NCBI GenBank assembly: GCA_002482505.1
Contig: DLGD01000007.1
Location: 62,001-126,000, forward strand
From: Christensenella sp. UBA7703
Lineage (GTDB): Bacteria; Bacillota; Clostridia; Christensenellales; CAG-138
Length of the DNA: 64,000 nt
Direction: 5' to 3'
Shown: piece by piece, positions 44,893 through 53,546 of the stretch
Layout of the letters: each line of letters starts with the position of its first letter
Position numbering within the stretch: position 1 is the first letter of the stretch
Translations under genes and position numbers: made by a program
Notes under the pieces: generated by a model
Seen by the model: the letters and a program-made list of their open reading frames with translations, nothing else
Databases searched by the model: none
Told to the model about the DNA's origin: nothing

Positions 44893-45372
44893 TTACTTCA
44901 TTCCCGCAATCAGATGCTCCGCCGTACCGGTGATCAGAGCGGATATATCCACCTGCGCGGCGGTCAGCACATCCATCGCGGATGCGGAGAGTTTCGCCGT
45001 GGTCTTTTCGTAGAGCAGTTGACCGAGCTGCGCAATTTCTTCTTTGGTCAGTTTGCCATCCTTATGCGCGGCCTTCATGCCGTCCACAACCGTTTGTTTC
45101 AGCTCGCCGACCGTGATCTGCGCGAGCTTAATCAGTTCCTGTTGCGCGTGGTTCACGGTATCGAGCTGGGTTGCTTTGCCGAGTTTCGCCGTCAACCATG
45201 CGCCGAACACGCCGATCAGCGCAATAAAAAATGCCGCGGCAATGTTCACGGCATTCTCGATCAGAATATCGGCGACGGTAGCGTCTGCGGTTCCACCGAA
45301 GTCCGCCAGCGCGACGGCTGGCAGTGCAAGCATCAGGAGCGCGATTAGGACCAGAATCAGTTTCTTTTTCAT
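44893..45372 (-). CDS. Phage holin, LLH-like
   Basis: 159 residues. Signal-like helix (about 4-23, ending ALADFGG) and a second membrane helix (about 45-66, IAAAFFIALIGVFGAWLTAKL), then a helical domain with NHAQQELIKLAQITVGELKQTVVDGMKAAHKDGKLTKEEI split across two helices. This is the architecture of long-tailed phage holins of the LLH group. It would make the lysis pore that lets the endolysin act. GGAGGAAC precedes the start. Adjacent to the 100-residue gene upstream by 11 bp. Confidence 0.7.
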   Translation of the reverse strand: MKKKLILVLIALLMLALPAVALADFGGTADATVADILIENAVNIAAAFFIALIGVFGAWLTAKLGKATQLDTVNHAQQELIKLAQITVGELKQTVVDGMKAAHKDGKLTKEEIAQLGQLLYEKTTAKLSASAMDVLTAAQVDISALITGTAEHLIAGMK

Positions 45373-45383
45373 GTTTGTTCCTC

Positions 45384-45686
45384 CTAGATTGATGTAGCCT
45401 GCTCCGAAGCAAGCTCATGGACAAAATCTTCGTATTCTTCTTGCGCGGTCTTTGCTTTGTCCCGCGCAGTCTTCATCTCGCCGTTTGTTTCGCCGCGCTC
45501 TACGGCGATACAGGTCGCCAATGAAAGCGATAGGCTCGCATCCTGCATCTTCATGGCGAGTTTTGACTCCTTTGCACGAATAGCAGCGCGTTTTTCTGTT
45601 TGTTTTCGGTCGCGCGTCATACGCACTTGTAGCCAAACGACTAGCAGCGCGAACACGCCCGAAATGATCTCCCCGATGTAATCCAA
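45384..45686 (-). CDS. Small phage membrane protein of the lysis module
   Basis: 100 residues with one N-terminal membrane helix (about 6-22, EIISGVFALLVVWLQVR) and a charged helical remainder that may form a coiled coil (MKTARDKAKTAQEEYEDFVHELA). Size and topology match XhlA-like or holin-partner proteins encoded between endolysin and holin. No diagnostic motif. Confidence 0.6.
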   Translation of the reverse strand: MDYIGEIISGVFALLVVWLQVRMTRDRKQTEKRAAIRAKESKLAMKMQDASLSLSLATCIAVERGETNGEMKTARDKAKTAQEEYEDFVHELASEQATSI

Positions 45687-45702
45687 CTTCGTTCCCCCAC
45701 TT

Positions 45703-46455
45703 CTATTGATTCAAGAGCTTGCAGCGACCGCATTTATGCCAGTACCCGCTACCGCCCTGATTGATTCCCTCCACAACGACGCCGACATCGCGGCCTTTTG
45801 CATGGATAACCATGCCTCGTCCCAGATAAAGCCCCACGTGCGTTTCATCTTCGGCATTCGTGGTACTGTTGCGGAACAGGAAATCGCCCGCAATCAGCTC
45901 GTTTCGCGCTACCACGTCGCACAGCGTCCAAAGTCCATCGCAGTTCTTTCGATCGTCCCAAATGCCAGTCTCACGCATGAGCCATGAAAGAAAGCCGGAG
46001 CAGTCATGTGCCATAAGGTCGGCAAAGCCTGCCTTATACTGGCTATCGCGAAACGTGATCGCGCGAGCGTACTCCTCGTCCATCGCTTGAATTTTTGAAT
46101 TTGACAGGTCGGTCATTCCAGATGCGCCCCAAACATACAGATCACCAATACGCGTCAGAGCCAGCGAGCAGACCGCAGCTGCTTTGTCCGAAACCGTATC
46201 ATTTGTGACCGGTTCCGTCTCCGTAATCGTGCCGTCAATCAGCGCCGCCCACGTTTCTTTCCCGATCACTCCATCGACGGTTAGCCCGGCCTGCGCCTGA
46301 AACCGCTTCACGGCCTCCAACGTGTCCGCACCAAATGTCTTCTTGCTGACCGTTGTAATGTGGTCGCCATAGAACCCAAGCTCCAAGAGCTTTTGCTTGC
46401 AAAAAAGCACGTCCTCTCCGGACGTGCCTTTCTTCAAAACGCGCGTGAATTCCAC
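45703..46455 (-). CDS. Endolysin: peptidoglycan-binding and NlpC/P60 domains
   Basis: 250 residues from a GTG at 46455 with GGAGG upstream. The N-terminal ~75 residues are a PG_binding_1 domain (LKKGTSGEDVLFCKQKLLELGFYG; TLEAVKRFQAQAGLTVDGVIGKETW). The C-terminal part (about 100-250) is NlpC/P60: catalytic Cys in HDCSGFLSWLM and His in ETHVGLYLGRGMVIHAKG. It cuts peptide stems of peptidoglycan at the end of the lytic cycle. It is the first gene of the lysis module. Confidence 0.88.
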   Translation of the reverse strand: MEFTRVLKKGTSGEDVLFCKQKLLELGFYGDHITTVSKKTFGADTLEAVKRFQAQAGLTVDGVIGKETWAALIDGTITETEPVTNDTVSDKAAAVCSLALTRIGDLYVWGASGMTDLSNSKIQAMDEEYARAITFRDSQYKAGFADLMAHDCSGFLSWLMRETGIWDDRKNCDGLWTLCDVVARNELIAGDFLFRNSTTNAEDETHVGLYLGRGMVIHAKGRDVGVVVEGINQGGSGYWHKCGRCKLLNQ

Positions 46456-46519
46456 TCATTTCCTCCATTCCGAACCTAACAAATTTCATGATTTCTTCAT
46501 GGTATTTCCTTGAAAAATC

Positions 46520-46680
46520 TGCTATGATGCAGGTACATCAAAGCTTGCATGGTATACAACCTACCTACCCGGTATGTCCCAATCCCTAATAAGATTTACC
46601 ATGCAAATTAGAAAGGCACTCTTCCCCCCGGCTGAGTGCCTTTCGCTATTTTGGGGCGCTCCGTAAGGAGTGCTTTTTTC
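46520..46680 (+). ncRNA. Candidate small RNA opposite the late operon
   Basis: The plus strand carries an extended -10 TGC-TATGAT (46520-46528), then a 10-bp inverted repeat TTGCATGGTA/TACCATGCAA (46545-46554 and 46597-46606) enclosing about 42 nt. An 11-bp hairpin GAAAGGCACTC/GAGTGCCTTTC (46611-46644) and a terminator hairpin with six Ts (46656-46679) follow. No ORF fits. All other genes here read leftward. The -35 is poor. The hairpins could alternatively just be terminators for the fibre gene on the minus strand. Confidence 0.4.
46656..46680 (+). terminator. Plus-strand terminator hairpin
   Basis: Stem GCGCTCC/GGAGTGC (one G-T pair), 4-nt loop, then TTTTTT on the plus strand. It ends 10 bp before the stop codon of the leftward fibre gene. 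On the minus strand the hairpin at 46611-46644 (GAAAGGCACTC stem, then TAATTT) is the better stop for the tail genes. Confidence 0.65.
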
Positions 46681-46689
46681 TTACATGCC

Positions 46690-48768
46690 CTATGCCGTTC
46701 TTTTCCAGAAGTAGCATGTGATATAGGGCTGCAGGTTGTTGTGCGCTGCGCCGCTACCGTTACTGCCGACTGAGCCGGATACAGACCCTGTGTGGTCATG
46801 CGAACCGCCGGATCCCGTTGTCTGTCCGCTAGAGCTTCCTCCATTGGTCATATAGTAATAAGTAGAGCCTGAACCACTGCCGACCTTATACGATCCCGAA
46901 GATGCTTGGTGCGCATGCGCGCCGTTCGCGTTGACTGTCACCGAACCACTGAACGAGTGATTGTGCGACGGCATCTCCGCTACGGACAGCGCTTGCGTGC
47001 TCGCGCCACCTGTTTTCTCCACCGTGCTGAAGTTCGTGTCGGAGGTGTTCACTCCAACCGGTACCCGCCCTGTACCCCATCTTGTCCACGTTCCACCAAG
47101 GAACGTGCTCTCATCCGCGGCGGATACCGTCATCCGGATACTCCCAACCGGGAAGATGAGGTTTGCCAACCAGAGAACACTTGTAAAGGCAACGCTATCG
47201 TCAAACTGCACGTTTTCTCGAAACCGCGCCGGCCAGCCAACATCGAATTTGTCCTCTTCGGCAACCTTACCAACCGCAAGTCCCATACCGGTGCTGCGCA
47301 CGGAAAGGATCACTTCCGCTGTGCTCAGATCGATATACCCGTACGCTTCACCGAAATAGTCGCCAAGTGTAACACGGATGTCGTAAGTGTACTGATTTGA
47401 GAGGCTACCGCCGATTCGGTATAGACCGTTAACGGTATAAGCAGAAAGAGCGATCGTCGTATCTGTATAGTACGTTTCGCTCTTGCGCTTATAGCCAATT
47501 TTGAGTACGCGGGTGTTCTTGTTATTTACAGAGGAGATCACACCATTTACCGCCACCATGGCATATGTTCCTGTGTTACTCGCATTCCCTGCAGCGTCGC
47601 ACCGAAAGACCGAAACTGACGGGATGGATGGTGAATTATACGCCACTACTTCGAACGTTCCTGTCAGAACAGTAGTTCGTCCCCGGCTGTCCGTAACCGT
47701 CGCGCGGATCGTATTCGTTCCAGCGGTGGTCAGTTCATTCGTCGAGAAGGAGTTGCCCGAATACGTCGCCCCGTTAACCGTGGTCGAGATCGATGAAATC
47801 GACGAACTGTAGACACCGGAAACAGAAATACTGACGCTTAACTTGCTATTTCGCTGAACAAAACACCCGAATTGCGTCGCCAGATCTTCCTCCGCTTCAG
47901 AAAACCAGATCGATCCTGTTGGCACAACAGAAGCTGGGATCGCGGCATTAATGCTTACCTGCGTAGTGCCAAGAAGAACTCCGTTTGAATAGGTATCGCA
48001 ATACAGCGTTCCTCCGACGCTCGTCGCGTTTGGCGCGACGTTGGCTTCGTCCAGCAACGGTGTCCATGAAATGCTAGTTGCTGAGGTTTGGGCCGCGATC
48101 GTCGTCTCCACGCGCGAACCAAACTTCGCTCGCAAGGTATGTAGAAACGCGCTCGACGCCGGCGTAAGCGTGATCGTTGCCGCGCTGCCGAGTGCGACGG
48201 CGGAGACGGTGGGCGTGGTAATGCGAGGAATCGCAGGCAGTGAAATGACTACGCTGCCGTTCGCCGTTCCAATGGATGCGGAATAGGTGCAGTTCGCTGT
48301 AAACGCCAATGTGATCTGCCTTGTCCCATCCGAGTTGTGGGTTACCGTACATTCGCCATATGCTTCGTTCTCTATGCTCGCATTGTCGGTCAGGATCATC
48401 AGATATTGGTAGCCCAGCGCCGTACCGTAGGGTTCCTGATACTGCGTGATGTATTCGTCCCGGTAAGGAATGCGTGAGATCGCGAAGCCTCTGCCTATGC
48501 GGTTGTAGACAACGCTTCCGTCGACCGTTACGCTCATCGCGCCCCGCGAATTCGAATCGATGTTATTGCAATAGACGTCAAACTGCTCGGTGTTTCCCGA
48601 GGTCGCCAGAAACACATAGAACCGGATGGTTGAGGCGTTGCTGGTGGCTGATTGCGAAACGATCTTGTACTCCAACCAACAGGAAATCTTGCTTGCCGCA
48701 GTTCCAGAAAGAGAACCGTTGACGATCGTGTATCCGTCGTGAATCGACTCATACGGCCAATTTGCCAT
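46690..48768 (-). CDS. Phage tail fibre/baseplate protein, DUF859-like with a His-rich tip
   Basis: 692 residues. The N-terminal ~190 residues with CTVTHNSDGTRQITLAFTAN and SLPAIPR match the siphovirus DUF859 structural family. Immunoglobulin-like beta domains fill the middle. The last ~150 residues form a receptor-binding tip: FPVGSIRMTV, FLGGTWTRWGTGRVPVGV, MPSHNHSFSG, then repeated His-x-His motifs (HAHQ, SHDHTG) and NNLQPYITCYFWKR. This H-x-H collar-type tip, related to the T4 gp37-like and 'phage_tail_collar' tips, binds metal along a trimer axis. It determines host binding. Directly follows the Tal gene. Confidence 0.82.
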   Translation of the reverse strand: MANWPYESIHDGYTIVNGSLSGTAASKISCWLEYKIVSQSATSNASTIRFYVFLATSGNTEQFDVYCNNIDSNSRGAMSVTVDGSVVYNRIGRGFAISRIPYRDEYITQYQEPYGTALGYQYLMILTDNASIENEAYGECTVTHNSDGTRQITLAFTANCTYSASIGTANGSVVISLPAIPRITTPTVSAVALGSAATITLTPASSAFLHTLRAKFGSRVETTIAAQTSATSISWTPLLDEANVAPNATSVGGTLYCDTYSNGVLLGTTQVSINAAIPASVVPTGSIWFSEAEEDLATQFGCFVQRNSKLSVSISVSGVYSSSISSISTTVNGATYSGNSFSTNELTTAGTNTIRATVTDSRGRTTVLTGTFEVVAYNSPSIPSVSVFRCDAAGNASNTGTYAMVAVNGVISSVNNKNTRVLKIGYKRKSETYYTDTTIALSAYTVNGLYRIGGSLSNQYTYDIRVTLGDYFGEAYGYIDLSTAEVILSVRSTGMGLAVGKVAEEDKFDVGWPARFRENVQFDDSVAFTSVLWLANLIFPVGSIRMTVSAADESTFLGGTWTRWGTGRVPVGVNTSDTNFSTVEKTGGASTQALSVAEMPSHNHSFSGSVTVNANGAHAHQASSGSYKVGSGSGSTYYYMTNGGSSSGQTTGSGGSHDHTGSVSGSVGSNGSGAAHNNLQPYITCYFWKRTA

Positions 48769-48772
48769 ATCC

Positions 48773-50416
48773 TTACCCCGCGATCTTTTTGAAATTCAAA
48801 TTGCCGCTCTCAGGCACCCAAGCGAAACTCCCTATCCGCAGCGACGATAGTACCTGTACATCGTTGACGTACAACTTGCCGGACGAAAAGTAGGCGATTG
48901 CGCTGTCGGTTGTCACGCTGTCCTCACTGCCGGAAAAGAAATACAGGATGTCGTTCTCCAGCTTGAGCTTGATCGCGGACGTGCTCTTTCCAATCACAAT
49001 GCCGGATGAGATCAGGCGGATGAAGCTTCTCACCGACTCAAATTGCTGTGACGTCTCACCATTCAGCGTTGAAATGCGGCTAGCGGTCTCTGTGAAGTTC
49101 GCCTCAATCGTCCCCGCCATGATGGAAAACGACGTCTGTATCGTATTCTGTAGCGCGACGAAGTCCTGTGTTCGGACATAGTCCTCCAGCGCGATCATGA
49201 TAATCTGCTGCGCCGATTGCAGAATCGAGGTGTTCTGGGTGAGCTGCTCCTGCACGATTTCTTTGATTTCGCCGTGCGTCGTATAGTCCGACTCGATCGT
49301 CTCGATACGGTTCTTGACAGATGTGTTTTGCCTTATCTCCTCACCGATCAGCGATGGACGCGAATCCCCTAGCACGATTCCAGTGCTCGCCGGGTTATTC
49401 AGTGGAACCGTCAACTCGGACAGCACATACGTCTCTTCCGGGCAGAGTGTGCTGCAGGAGACGATCACCTTATCCAAGAAGTGAAACGACTCGACGTTCG
49501 CGTCGGCGTTGTGCAAGTCGACCGCTGAGAGTTTGATCGTCTGCTTGAATCGCGCGCCGGTCCCGTGCAACCAATCGCGACCCTTGTTCATGAGGATCGT
49601 CGGATCCGTGATTCCATCCCATGTGGTCAAACCAGACGGCGCGAAAATCATCCCATATTCGGCAACAAGTGCCGAATCTTTTACAAAATCCTGTCCCTCA
49701 TTCACGCTCGCGATCGTGAGTCGTGCGTCGCTTTCCGATTCCGGGTCGATGTCACGAAGAGCCGCACCAAGCGGGACGCAGGCGGTAAAGGTCTCAGATG
49801 CGTTCTTACTCATTACGAGGTCGATCAGGTTTTCACCGAATTCGATCTTTTGTGTTGATGTGTCCTGCACGTCGGCAAGATAGTCCAGAACCGGATTCTC
49901 GTTTTCGTCGAATCGCACGATCAGGTAGCCACCGAGCGAGTCTATTAGACAGGTCTTCATTATCTGCCAAGCTGAAAGGTAGTCCTTTGTCGCGATGCTG
50001 ATTGAGCCAGTAAGATCGCAATTCCCAATGCCGAGACGCTGGTTCGAGTTTACCTGGACGTTATGTTGGGTCAGGATGTATTGCCAGACATCAGCCGCTG
50101 TACTATCCATAGCAAATGGGCGGAGGATGCTGTCCAGCAGAAAAGCCAGCGTCCCTTCTACCACCACCTTGCGGTTTTCGTACAGATCGCGCTCGTCCTC
50201 GATCGCACGCCCAACCCAGATCAAGGTATCGTCTCGATAGACCTTGATGCGGCTCTTTAGCTTTTCCAGCACTCCATAATGCGGATGCTCCTTCGGAATC
50301 GTGAACGTCAGCTCACCCGGCTCGTTCTTCTTCTGTGTCAGATCTGGTTCCAGTATGAACAGGTCTGGCAAGCGCGGATCATATAACACGTAGGAATCAC
50401 AGAGAATTCGGTACAT
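48773..50416 (-). CDS. Phage tail-associated protein (Tal / Gp37-like minor structural protein)
   Basis: 547 residues. The N-terminal ~360 residues have the siphovirus tail-hub layout: LPDLFILEPDLTQKKNEPGELTFTIPKEHPHY split into two strands, then IWVGRAIEDERDLYENRKVVVEG, AFLLDSILRPF and DSLGGYLIVRFDENENPVLDYL. It continues with a coiled coil (about 370-460) and a small beta tip. It caps the tail tube below Dit. No peptidase motif is evident. It overlaps the Dit gene by one base. Confidence 0.82.
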   Translation of the reverse strand: MYRILCDSYVLYDPRLPDLFILEPDLTQKKNEPGELTFTIPKEHPHYGVLEKLKSRIKVYRDDTLIWVGRAIEDERDLYENRKVVVEGTLAFLLDSILRPFAMDSTAADVWQYILTQHNVQVNSNQRLGIGNCDLTGSISIATKDYLSAWQIMKTCLIDSLGGYLIVRFDENENPVLDYLADVQDTSTQKIEFGENLIDLVMSKNASETFTACVPLGAALRDIDPESESDARLTIASVNEGQDFVKDSALVAEYGMIFAPSGLTTWDGITDPTILMNKGRDWLHGTGARFKQTIKLSAVDLHNADANVESFHFLDKVIVSCSTLCPEETYVLSELTVPLNNPASTGIVLGDSRPSLIGEEIRQNTSVKNRIETIESDYTTHGEIKEIVQEQLTQNTSILQSAQQIIMIALEDYVRTQDFVALQNTIQTSFSIMAGTIEANFTETASRISTLNGETSQQFESVRSFIRLISSGIVIGKSTSAIKLKLENDILYFFSGSEDSVTTDSAIAYFSSGKLYVNDVQVLSSLRIGSFAWVPESGNLNFKKIAG

Positions 50417-51057
50417 CAGAGTGTTCCTTTCCGGTAGGTGAACGTAATTCGCCCCGTCCCAGTGATTTCGATCGCAGTATCGCCCTCCAAGAGTACCAGT
50501 GAAGGAATGATGTGCGTTCCCACTGAAAGGTTGACGGTGTAGTCCTTACCTAAGAGCGTGAACGCGAGCGTCATTTCAGCGGAAACAGTGATCGTCGGCA
50601 CGGTCGGCATGCGCGTGTTCGTCAGTGTTACTGTAGCGGTACCGTTGGGCAGGATCGTAACGGTGGTTTCGAAGTGTTCCAGCTTATACGGCTTTGCTCG
50701 GCATTCCAGTAACAGCTCGCAGTATCCCGAGTGCCGTTCGACATCATCCACTGTAACTCGCGCGTCGTAATAAAAGGTCGGGTCGCGATCGAAGATCACG
50801 TTCATGCGCCGTCCGTGTACATCAGCTGCAAAGGCTGACACCGAAGCGTCGAATGGTGCGCGCGCATACAGTGTCAGCGATATGACCCGATCAGCATATC
50901 GCACCGTGCCGAACGCTTCCGATAAATCGAGCGCGCCATCGCGCCCGGGGATCTCCACGAAGTTCATCTGCGGTTCCGGCATGGGGATGGCGTAGGGCGC
51001 GACAATCAGACCGTAGTCCGCGCGCGCCCACTTCGTTCCGAATCGGATATCGCTCAC
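50416..51057 (-). CDS. Phage distal tail protein (Dit)
   Basis: 213 residues. MNFVEIPGRDGALDLSEAFGTVRYADRVISLTLYA (two strands) is the typical Dit N-terminal ring motif; RMNVIFDRDPTFYYDARVTV and SGYCELLLECRAKPYKLEHFETT complete it. The C-terminal half is a galectin-like beta domain. Dit forms the hexamer joining tube and Tal. It overlaps the tape-measure gene by 4 bp (ATGA), showing translational coupling. Confidence 0.87.
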   Translation of the reverse strand: MSDIRFGTKWARADYGLIVAPYAIPMPEPQMNFVEIPGRDGALDLSEAFGTVRYADRVISLTLYARAPFDASVSAFAADVHGRRMNVIFDRDPTFYYDARVTVDDVERHSGYCELLLECRAKPYKLEHFETTVTILPNGTATVTLTNTRMPTVPTITVSAEMTLAFTLLGKDYTVNLSVGTHIIPSLVLLEGDTAIEITGTGRITFTYRKGTL

Positions 51058-53393
51058 GTCAGCCGCTCCTTTCGTCTGCGTATCGCACCGAGCGCGTCGT
51101 CCATGGCCGGCGCGAGCCAGCCGATCGTCGCGCCCGTGTCCGCGACGAGCTGCATCCCCGCCAACTGCGGCAGATACCGCCGCACTTCGCCGATCAGCAC
51201 GTCCAGTTTCTGCGACAGCAAGTCGCTTGTCCCGCCGATGCCAATGCTATTCGGTAGATTCGTCAGAACATTGATCGCGCCCACATCCACGCTGGTCGGA
51301 ATCGCGCTCTGGATCTGTTTGTTTACGTCCTCCATGGCGTCGGTAAACCCGACACCGACGCCCTCACCCATGTTCTCGCCGATTCCGGCAAACACTTTGG
51401 AAGGCGACGCAATGCCAAGCGCTCTCTTTGCGCTTTTCACGATGTTGGAGAAGAAATCACGCACCTTGCTTGCGAGCCACGAGGCCATGCTCTTGATGCC
51501 TTCCCACAGCCCGTTGACGATATTCTTACCGATTTCCACCACGGAAGATACCGATGATCCGAAACCGTTCAAAATTGCGGAGACAATCTGCGGTAAGGCG
51601 GCAATCAGCTGCGGGAGCGCTTTGATCAGGCCGATCGCAAGCTGAACCGTAAATTCGATGCCCATTGCCATAAGGGTCGGGAGATTGTTCATGAAGAAGT
51701 TGATGATCCCCGTAATGAGCTTCGGCAGCGCTTCGATCAGCTTTGGCAGTGCGCGGATGATGCCCTCCGCTAAGCCTTTCACGATCGAAAACGCCGCATC
51801 CAAAATCTTGTCCATGTTGTCGAACAGCGTATCGCAGATGAGAAGCACCGCCTCAATGATCGCGGGGATCAGTGTTGGCAGCGCGTCACCAATTCCCTGC
51901 ACGAGTGATGCAATCATCTGAATCGCCGCCTCCACCAACGCTGGCAGCATATCGACAATCCCCTGCGCGAGTGTAGTAATCAGCTGCACCGCGCCGTCCG
52001 TAAACTGCGGAAGTGCCGTGATCACACCCTGCAGCAGCGTCATGACGATGCTGGAAGCAGCTGAGATCAGCACCGGCAGGTTTGCCGCCAGCGCGCCGCC
52101 GATCGCGCTCACGATACTCATACCCACCAGCACAAACTGCGGCAGGCTGCCGAGTATCATGTTCGCGATCCCACCCACCGTCTCGCCTAGCACAACGGTG
52201 ATCTTGTCAAAATCACCGCCCGCTTCCGCAAGTCCAGAGGTGAAATCGCCAAGCAGAGAAACCCCATCGTCCGCGAGCGTCTGAAGCTGCGGGAGCAGCA
52301 CCACCCCCATGACCCGCTGTGCCGCCGCAGCACCCTGCTTGAGTCGCTGCACGGAATCATCGAACGCACCGAATTTTTCAATCGTTTCCTCGCTCAGCAC
52401 CGCACCCATCCGCTTGGCTTCGTCGGTCAGAGCCGCGATGCCCTCGCTGCCCTGCGCGATCAGAGGATTCAGATCCTGTGCGCTCTTTCCAAAGAGTTGC
52501 ATGGCAAGCGCATCGCGCTCCGTTTCGTTTGATACCTGTCCAAGCGCGTCAATGGCATCCCAATAGACGGCCTCACTGTCGCGCAGCGATCCGTCCGCAT
52601 TGGTTACCGATACGCCGAGGCGATCATATGCCTTGGCAAACTGCTCACTGCCCCCAGCGGCGTTGGACATTGACTTCACGTTTTTCGCCATGGAGCCGGT
52701 CATAGTTTCCAGTGACACATCCACGAGGTCTGCCGCGTAGGAGTACGCTTGCAACCGTTCCACGCTCATGCCGGTGATGGAACTCTGCGTCAGCATTTCA
52801 TCCGCATATGCCGCGGTATTGATGGTCATGTCGATGAGCGCTTTGCCTGCCGCAACCGCCGCCGTTCCGATCGCCACCATGGCCGCGCCGAGCGCGACAC
52901 CAATCCCTTTGACAACCGAACCGAGCTTGTCGAACCCTCCACCCGCGTCGTCTGCCTGATCGGCGGACTGTTTGATCTCGTCTCCGAACTTGTCCGCCTG
53001 CTTACCAGCAGAATTTAGATCGTCCGCTGCGGCCTCCAGCGCGGTTTCGTTCGCGCCAAGCTCACGCTCCATGCCATTGAGGGCGGCTTTGGCGTTGTTG
53101 AGCTGAACCTGCCATGCCTGAGTACGCTTATCGTTCTCCCCAAAAGAAGAAGCCGCGTTCTGCAACGCGGCTTCGAGAGTTTCTACCTTATCTTTTTGAG
53201 CGTCGATCTCTTTTCGCAGGACCTGGTTTCGAGCGGTCAGTGCGCCGACCGATTTGTCCTGTTTATCGAACTGGGAGGTGACGAGGTTCATTTCGCTCCC
53301 GAGTACTTTAAAAGACTGGTTTATCTCAGAGAGGGCTTTCTTGAACTCTTTTTCGCCCTCAATTCCAATCTTGAGTCCAAAATCGGACGGCAT
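51054..53393 (-). CDS. Phage tape measure protein
   Basis: 779 residues. The N-terminus has a long coiled coil (about 40-130). A TP901-1/TMP core follows with the 'YADEMLTQSSITGMSVERLQ' region, and hydrophobic Ala/Ile-rich segments repeat from about 400-600 (ALPTLIPAIIEAVLLI and similar). The C-terminus has ALGIASPSKVFAGIGENMGEG, a motif common in tape measures. At roughly 0.15 nm per residue, the established relation, it would specify a tail of about 110-120 nm. GGGAGGTGATGAA precedes the start. Normally the tail-chaperone gene directly precedes it; here a 6.7-kb block intervenes. Confidence 0.92.
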   Translation of the reverse strand: MPSDFGLKIGIEGEKEFKKALSEINQSFKVLGSEMNLVTSQFDKQDKSVGALTARNQVLRKEIDAQKDKVETLEAALQNAASSFGENDKRTQAWQVQLNNAKAALNGMERELGANETALEAAADDLNSAGKQADKFGDEIKQSADQADDAGGGFDKLGSVVKGIGVALGAAMVAIGTAAVAAGKALIDMTINTAAYADEMLTQSSITGMSVERLQAYSYAADLVDVSLETMTGSMAKNVKSMSNAAGGSEQFAKAYDRLGVSVTNADGSLRDSEAVYWDAIDALGQVSNETERDALAMQLFGKSAQDLNPLIAQGSEGIAALTDEAKRMGAVLSEETIEKFGAFDDSVQRLKQGAAAAQRVMGVVLLPQLQTLADDGVSLLGDFTSGLAEAGGDFDKITVVLGETVGGIANMILGSLPQFVLVGMSIVSAIGGALAANLPVLISAASSIVMTLLQGVITALPQFTDGAVQLITTLAQGIVDMLPALVEAAIQMIASLVQGIGDALPTLIPAIIEAVLLICDTLFDNMDKILDAAFSIVKGLAEGIIRALPKLIEALPKLITGIINFFMNNLPTLMAMGIEFTVQLAIGLIKALPQLIAALPQIVSAILNGFGSSVSSVVEIGKNIVNGLWEGIKSMASWLASKVRDFFSNIVKSAKRALGIASPSKVFAGIGENMGEGVGVGFTDAMEDVNKQIQSAIPTSVDVGAINVLTNLPNSIGIGGTSDLLSQKLDVLIGEVRRYLPQLAGMQLVADTGATIGWLAPAMDDALGAIRRRKERLT

Positions 53394-53422
53394 TTCATCA
53401 CCTCCCTAGGATATATGGGCAT

Positions 53423-53447
53423 AAAAAAACGACCCGAAGGTCGTTTT
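53423..53447 (-). terminator. Strong terminator just before the tape-measure gene
   Basis: Perfect 9-bp stem AAAACGACC/GGTCGTTTT with tetraloop CGAA (UUCG on the minus-strand RNA), then a run of Ts. It ends 30 bp before the tape-measure start codon and should stop leftward transcripts that come through the cargo block. Confidence 0.85.
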
Positions 53448-53546
53448 AGAGAAATATTTGCTATGCAATTACTGCTCATACAATTCTGATGATTCTAAAC
53501 ACAATCTTTAGAATTGACTTACTGTCTAGTCCCTCAGCAACTACAC

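Noticed and set aside
46690..47100. His- and Gly-rich repeats near the fibre C-terminus taken as a DNA repeat or variable repeat of a diversity-generating element
   Set aside because: They code for H-x-H metal-binding turns in one frame; there is no reverse transcriptase gene or template repeat in the window.
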